This document shows, in pieces, positions 59,412-64,000 of a DNA stretch of 64,000 nucleotides (its first letter is position 1; each line of letters opens with the position of its first letter). The translations under genes were made by a program, and so were the position numbers. The notes beneath the pieces are model-generated. The model saw only the letters and a program-made list of their open reading frames with translations. It ran no database searches and had not been told where the DNA came from. The DNA comes from Linnemannia elongata (Eukaryota; Mortierellomycota; Mortierellomycetes; Mortierellales; Mortierellaceae). The DNA is taken from assembly GCA_036320915.1 (NCBI GenBank), contig JAXBDG010000001.1:1054001-1118000 (forward strand), given 5' to 3'.

Positions 59412-61800
59412 ATGAAGAACGTGGGGGCCCGCTTTCGTAACAGAAAGATAAACAACAAACAGCTGCTCCATGTCTACCGCGCTGTCGATATCCCTGACCT
59501 CGATGAGACCCTCAACCTCCAACGCAGCATCCCTCAGACGGAAACCGGTGTTGACAAGGAAGAAGAAACGGTATGTGTATCTCCCTCTGACCTGTCAAAG
59601 GCGGCGTTCAAGGCTATATTTTTTGTCAGTCTGTTTGTGTTTTCCCGCCAAAAAAAATGTTCATTTTTGGGCACATATATGGCAACTGCACCTGCAGAGG
59701 CGGAAGACAAGTGATGGGTGTGATTCTCGATCTGCACACCAGAAGTCATCATCATCAGTCATCATCAACCCAACAGCAATATGAGTAACAACTCCCCTTA
59801 TCCCTCTCGCTCTTACTCTCTCTCTCTCTTCATCATCCCTACTTCCGACACCTTGTTGCTCCAAGCTGAGAGCTGCTCTCTTCTGCCCCTCTTCCCCCTC
59901 TCTTCCCCTCTCCCTCGAGCTTGGTCACGTTTTATCAAGACGAATTGTTGACTGCTGCTAACTGACGCCCTTATATCTGATATCTGATTCGCGAACGTAC
60001 AATAGGAACATCATTTGCAAGCTGCCATCTCTGCATCCAATCTTTCAACTACCACCGGCGAAGCCAAAGCCCTGTACATTCCCACTCCAGATGCCAGCCG
60101 GAAAATCGACAACTACCGCGACTTTTACAGTCGTCCTTTCACAGAGCCCTCGACTCTGATCCGGTTCTCCTCAACAGTTGAAGACTGTGTTGGTTGCCCT
60201 TACAATATGGATGACGAGGATGACAAATGGCTCAAAGAGTTCAACGAGAAGCGGGGTAAAGACGACAGGCTGGACGAGGATCAGTTCGAGCTGATCATGT
60301 GGCAATTTGAAAAGATCACAAACGAGCGCGTCCCATACCTTCAGCTGGTAAGAACTGTTGAATGACTCTGCTACTTTGTTACACATTAGAATCGTTAGAT
60401 CCCACCACTGACGCGCCTTGCGTATTTCATTAATTGTGACTCAATGTACATAGGATAGCGGCCAGATCCCGCCACTCGATGACCTGACGGCTACATTCAC
60501 TGGACCACAACTTTTGCCTCTCAAGAAGGCCGCTTCCTCTGTTTACCCGTGGTGGAGCGAAAGGAGAACAAAGAGAGGCGGCAAGGTTATTACGCCCCAG
60601 CTGAAGGCAAGTTTTTTTTTTCTTTCTTAAATGTTGTGAAGTACAGCCGTTTATGTTAATTTTCGCACATGTACTGCCATACCCTCTACTTCACATTAAC
60701 CGTGGCCCTTGTTATTGATCTCCGACTCTATAGTTTGAGGAAGTGGTGCGCAATGAGTCTGACCCATACCTTTGCTTCCGTCGTCGCGAGTCCAAACCCA
60801 TCCGCAAGACTAGACGTACCGACCAGCAGTCGATCGAGAAACTCCGAAAGCTCCGCATGGAGATGGAGAGTGCCCGCAGTCTGCTCGAGATGGTTTCTCG
60901 TCGCGAGAAGGTTCGCAAGGAGTCACTGGTTCTCGAGCATATGATCTTTGACCAACGCTGCAAGGTCCGCGAGTACAGGAAGAACCTCGGCATCAAGGAC
61001 GACGACGATGATGTCCAGAGCCAAAAGGTATGTTTTCAATTCCTTTTTATCCTTTCTGTGCTTTTTCACGACAAATGCATTATTATATTGGTTCTAACTG
61101 GTTTCTACTGCGCTGTTGTTTTCCCTTGTGCAAACAGAAAAAGATCAGAAAGGTTGGAGAGACCAGCGCTACCATCCGCATCCCTCTCAACTTCAAGGAT
61201 CGCGAGGCCATCTCTGCTCAGGAAGACTCCAGAAAGGATCGCTCAGCACTCTCCAGCATCGAGTCCGAACTGGCTAAGCGCAGAGAGGACGATGTCGGTT
61301 GGGAAGACCTTACAGATGTATGGGTACAATCTGAATTTTGGTTATTCTTGCGTGCCATCACTCATGTTACATTCATACTAATCATTCTTTCCTCCTCTCC
61401 ATACGACTTACAGAACCCATACCAACCCTTCTTGGTCCCATACGCACAGCAGTGCTTCAAGATCCTTCCCCAACAGAGAAACGGCAAGTACGTCTCGTTC
61501 AGGAAGCGCATGGGCCGTGGCGGCCGCCTTCATATCGATCGTCAGTACGCCCGGCCAAGATCGTCGTCATATCGGGACCCATACCAGAAGGACGCTTATG
61601 GAATGTACGATGGCGTCAACACATTCGACAAGTTCCGTTTTGACGATGACTCTTTTGACCAAGAGGACGTGATCGATGATGTCCGTGACGCGATGATCCG
61701 GTACCGCTGTACCCTTTTGTCCGAAACCGACCTCCGGAGCCTGTCGACCTCGTCTCGCCACCACTTTATCCCAATGGCACACAGCGGACATCCTCAGTAA
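59412..61800 (+). CDS. EPL1: Enhancer of polycomb-like protein, NuA4 subunit
   Basis: Six exons (59412-59570, 60006-60347, 60454-60606, 60734-61027, 61138-61317, 61414-61800) give 504 aa. The EPcA region has the basic start ARFRNRKINNKQLLHVYRA, then IRFSSTVEDCVGCPYNMDDE, KWLKEFNEKR and FELIMWQFEKITNERVPYLQ. In Epl1 this region holds Esa1, Yng2 and Eaf6 in the piccolo NuA4 core. A second conserved block follows (YPWWSERRTKRGGK, then DPYLCFRRRESKPIRKTRRTD and a coiled coil). Intron 3 starts GCAAGT, a GC-AG intron with the classic AAG|GCAAGT donor, and phase is kept. Intron 1 is 435 bp. NuA4 acetylates H4 and H2A. Confidence 0.93.
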
Positions 61801-62112
61801 TTGGATTCTCCACATCCTTTTTGGACGCTACTTCGTCCTTCTTTTTTTCATGACCCGCTCCTTTGTTCCATTGTTTCTTTGACCCGACTGCGACATTGTT
61901 TCCTATACATCGTTTCTACTACGCTGCCCTGGCTGCTCTCTTTCATTTTCTTTTTTTTTTCTTTGCTCTCTCTCACTTTTCCTATCATTTTTTTCTTGCG
62001 CTCTTTCTTTCACCGACTTGCACATATTTCCATTCATTAATCCACACAAAAAAAATATTGTACTTTTAGTATTCCACATGTACCACAATACAAAGAGATG
62101 GGAAAAAACAAG

Positions 62113-62156
<44 letters not shown>

Positions 62157-62380
62157 ATTTGAAGTTGCGCGTAGTTGTAGTGTGTATTTTCTGTCGCGTC
62201 GTTTGTTTGTTTTTCCGTCCCTCGTACCTTTAGCGTGTAAATTATTTTCCTCCTCTTCGTAATAAAAAAAAACTATGCGTTGGAGTGTATTACTCTCTCC
62301 CTCTCCTGGAACGTTTTGAATGTTATCACTTTCATGTCTTTTTTAATGGTATTATGGTGAGGTGAGAGTTATTTTTTGTT
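61801..62380. other. Convergent intergenic region
   Basis: It lies between EPL1 (+) and the S41 peptidase gene (-). Contains pyrimidine-rich 3' UTR sequence, a 40-nt poly-A (62113-62152) and AATAAA (62261-62266). No gene is seen. Confidence 0.5.
62113..62152. repeat. Poly-A tract (40 nt)
   Basis: An uninterrupted A run between two convergent genes. No duplicated target site was noticed, so retroposition is not supported. Confidence 0.95.
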
Positions 62381-64000
62381 CTATTTCTTCTTGGGGGTAA
62401 GGTCGTTGGCAATCTTGACCCAGACGTTATCGGGATGTCTGGCAGAGACGGGGTCCTGATCGAGATGGACAGTGGCAGCATAGAACTGAGAGTCGTACTC
62501 GAGAGGGACGGTGCTGTTAGCATGGGCATACAACTCACCCATGGGCAAGTTGGCCGAGGCCATGATTGGCAGTTGAGTTGGGGCAGTCTTGCCGGGAGCC
62601 TTGTACCTGATCATGGACAAGTCAGCAACGACCGAGCCGATCTCAGTCACAAATCCACCAGGGAACGAGAAGTACGAAAGAGGTCTTTTGGCGATTCCAC
62701 CAATAGCGTAGGTCTTTACGTTCTGAGTGATGGCGAAACGGGTGGCGATCATGGAGCAAGCAGAGCCACAGAAGCCGTTGGTAATGATAGCCATGTTCTG
62801 AGGCTTGAACGTGAGCTCCTGGCCCTTCTTGAGGGGGAGGAAGGGCCAGTTGAAGGGGAAGTAGGAGCGCTGGGAGAAGGTGACGGTGGCAGAGCCGCGC
62901 TTCTGGCGGACGTCCTTGGTGAACATGGAAGTGTCCTTGAAGCGCTGGTTAGTTGCTGCAGAGACATACTGGGTGGCGTCGAGCATCGAGTGGGCAGTGT
63001 GGACCTTGATTGCCCGGCGAGAGGCATCGTGGATCATCTTGTTGGTCTTGATGTCCTGGACAAAGTAAGGGTCAGCCTTGGGGAAGAGGAGGCGGTTGAT
63101 ATAGTAGGCAAAGTCGATGAGACCACCACCGTTGTTGGTCATGTCAAGGATCAACTTGGTGCAGCCCTGGGACTGGAGCTTCTGAAGACCCTTGGCAAAG
63201 TTGAGGTACTCATCTGAATCATACTCATGTTCCTCAGTGTCCTCGGTCGCAATGACAGCAACACAGGCGTCCTTGACCTTGCTGCCTGTCAGGCGGTAGA
63301 AGGCAGAGGTACGAGTCGTGGCGACCAACTTGGCCTGAGTGATGACAGCAGGGGTCTTGGGCTCGCCATTGCGGCCGTTGGACTGGCCAGGCTTAGGCTG
63401 CGTGATCTTTCCGCGCTCGCGGAAGGTCGTGAGAGCGGGGGCGGTCTCGCTAGCACCCTTCTTGGAACCGGCAGCAAGGGTTTTAGCGGCGGTGGTAGAA
63501 GGCAAGCGGCTGTTGCTACGACCGTTGTAGTCGGCAGCCGAGTTCTGGCACTGGACTTCCCAGTACGACTTTGTGTCGGTAAAAGTGCTGTATTCGTAGT
63601 AGTCACTAGGGCGAACAACCCAGGGGACAGTCAAGGTCTGAAGGGGGCCCTTGGCACACTGGATGGTGTACTTAACGGACTCGTTGGGGGGGAGCTCGTA
63701 GCGGTTGGCAAAACCACCAGGGCTGGAAGACCACTCATCGTACCAGGAGGTGCTGGCCAAGGCATCGTTGAGACGGACACCGGGGTCCTTGGAGATGGCC
63801 GAGACACGATCAGTAAAATCCTGGATGGCCTTCAGGGCAGGTTGACCGTCGATTGTCTGGACGACACAGTCGGTAAGAGAGGAGGGGTTGCTGGGGAGAC
63901 CCTTCTTGCCGATGGTGGTGTCGACGTAGAAGACGCGAACGTCTTGCTTGCCGTTGACGACAGGGGCGTAAAGCGAGAGGGGCTGCATGAACTTGGCGGT
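62381..64000 (-). CDS. S41 family (CPAF/tail-specific type) serine peptidase, 5' end missing
   Basis: The frame is open from the stop at 62381 to the window edge, giving the C-terminal 539 residues with the true start beyond 64000. Family features: LILDMTNNGGGLIDFAYYIN (S41 strand-turn), and the nucleophile region ITNGFCGSACSMIATRFA, where the Ser of GSAC is the likely catalytic residue. An N-terminal non-catalytic region (FYVDTTIGKKGL, PPNESVKYTIQC) resembles the inserted domain of fungal CPAF-like peptidases. Such proteins are usually secreted or vacuolar; the signal peptide, if any, lies outside the window. C-ending codon bias like that of the Ca2+-ATPase suggests good expression. Substrate unknown. 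Confidence 0.87.
   Translation of the reverse strand, partial: TAKFMQPLSLYAPVVNGKQDVRVFYVDTTIGKKGLPSNPSSLTDCVVQTIDGQPALKAIQDFTDRVSAISKDPGVRLNDALASTSWYDEWSSSPGGFANRYELPPNESVKYTIQCAKGPLQTLTVPWVVRPSDYYEYSTFTDTKSYWEVQCQNSAADYNGRSNSRLPSTTAAKTLAAGSKKGASETAPALTTFRERGKITQPKPGQSNGRNGEPKTPAVITQAKLVATTRTSAFYRLTGSKVKDACVAVIATEDTEEHEYDSDEYLNFAKGLQKLQSQGCTKLILDMTNNGGGLIDFAYYINRLLFPKADPYFVQDIKTNKMIHDASRRAIKVHTAHSMLDATQYVSAATNQRFKDTSMFTKDVRQKRGSATVTFSQRSYFPFNWPFLPLKKGQELTFKPQNMAIITNGFCGSACSMIATRFAITQNVKTYAIGGIAKRPLSYFSFPGGFVTEIGSVVADLSMIRYKAPGKTAPTQLPIMASANLPMGELYAHANSTVPLEYDSQFYAATVHLDQDPVSARHPDNVWVKIANDLTPKKK

Noticed and set aside
62113..62152. Poly-A tail of a retroposed gene
   Set aside because: No upstream coding remnant or target-site duplication; it sits between two convergent intact genes.
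1..64000. CRISPR arrays, rRNA, tRNA, bacterial-type operons
   Set aside because: I looked for regularly spaced repeats and for A/B-box or rRNA core sequences and saw none; a covariance-model scan would be decisive for tRNA and small RNAs.

Overview
The window is nuclear DNA of a filamentous fungus. Genes are split by short GT-AG introns (mostly 90-200 bp, often with a CTAAT-type branch site). Proteins carry long Q-, S- and P-rich disordered tails, and intergenic DNA is full of homopolymers and microsatellites. The gene set (DASH Dam1, APSES factor, Mix17, Ykt6, Epl1) is fungal. The retention of LAMTOR2, an ITFG2-like KICSTOR protein, CENP-X, XLF and an attractin-like receptor points to an early-diverging lineage, most likely Mortierellomycota/Mucoromycota. 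That placement is inference.

Layout of 18 protein genes. + strand: paxillin-like LIM protein (1042-4270), Mbp1/Swi4-type APSES factor (5199-9950), CENP-X (10101-11046), putatively acylated protein of unknown function (11963-14514). - strand: LAMTOR2 (15253-16301). Then 6.3 kb without a recognisable gene. + strand: PMC1-type Ca2+ ATPase (22567-27299), DASH Dam1 (27648-29023), attractin-like CUB/EGF/kelch membrane protein (30311-36658). An intact pogo/Tigger DNA transposon (36797-39400) follows, then a four-TM protein (-, 39433-40726), an orphan 1111-aa protein (+, 42219-45662), YKT6 (+), MIX17/CHCHD2 (-), XLF/Nej1 (+), BOL3 (+), an ITFG2-like protein (-, 52138-58491), EPL1 (+), and a truncated S41 peptidase (-, to the window edge).

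There is no operon logic, but themes recur. LAMTOR2 and ITFG2 both belong to lysosomal amino-acid signalling to TORC1, and both have a TCACRTGA-type E-box upstream. CENP-X and Dam1 are chromosome-segregation proteins, XLF is end joining, EPL1 is NuA4 acetyltransferase, and the APSES factor is the likely G1/S regulator. Two genes are almost invisible to simple ORF calling, because they are built from tiny exons, and were assembled by hand: LAMTOR2 and the CENP-X histone fold.

All family calls come from motif recognition by eye. No database search was run. Exon boundaries were chosen so that splice dinucleotides, reading phase and conserved residues agree.
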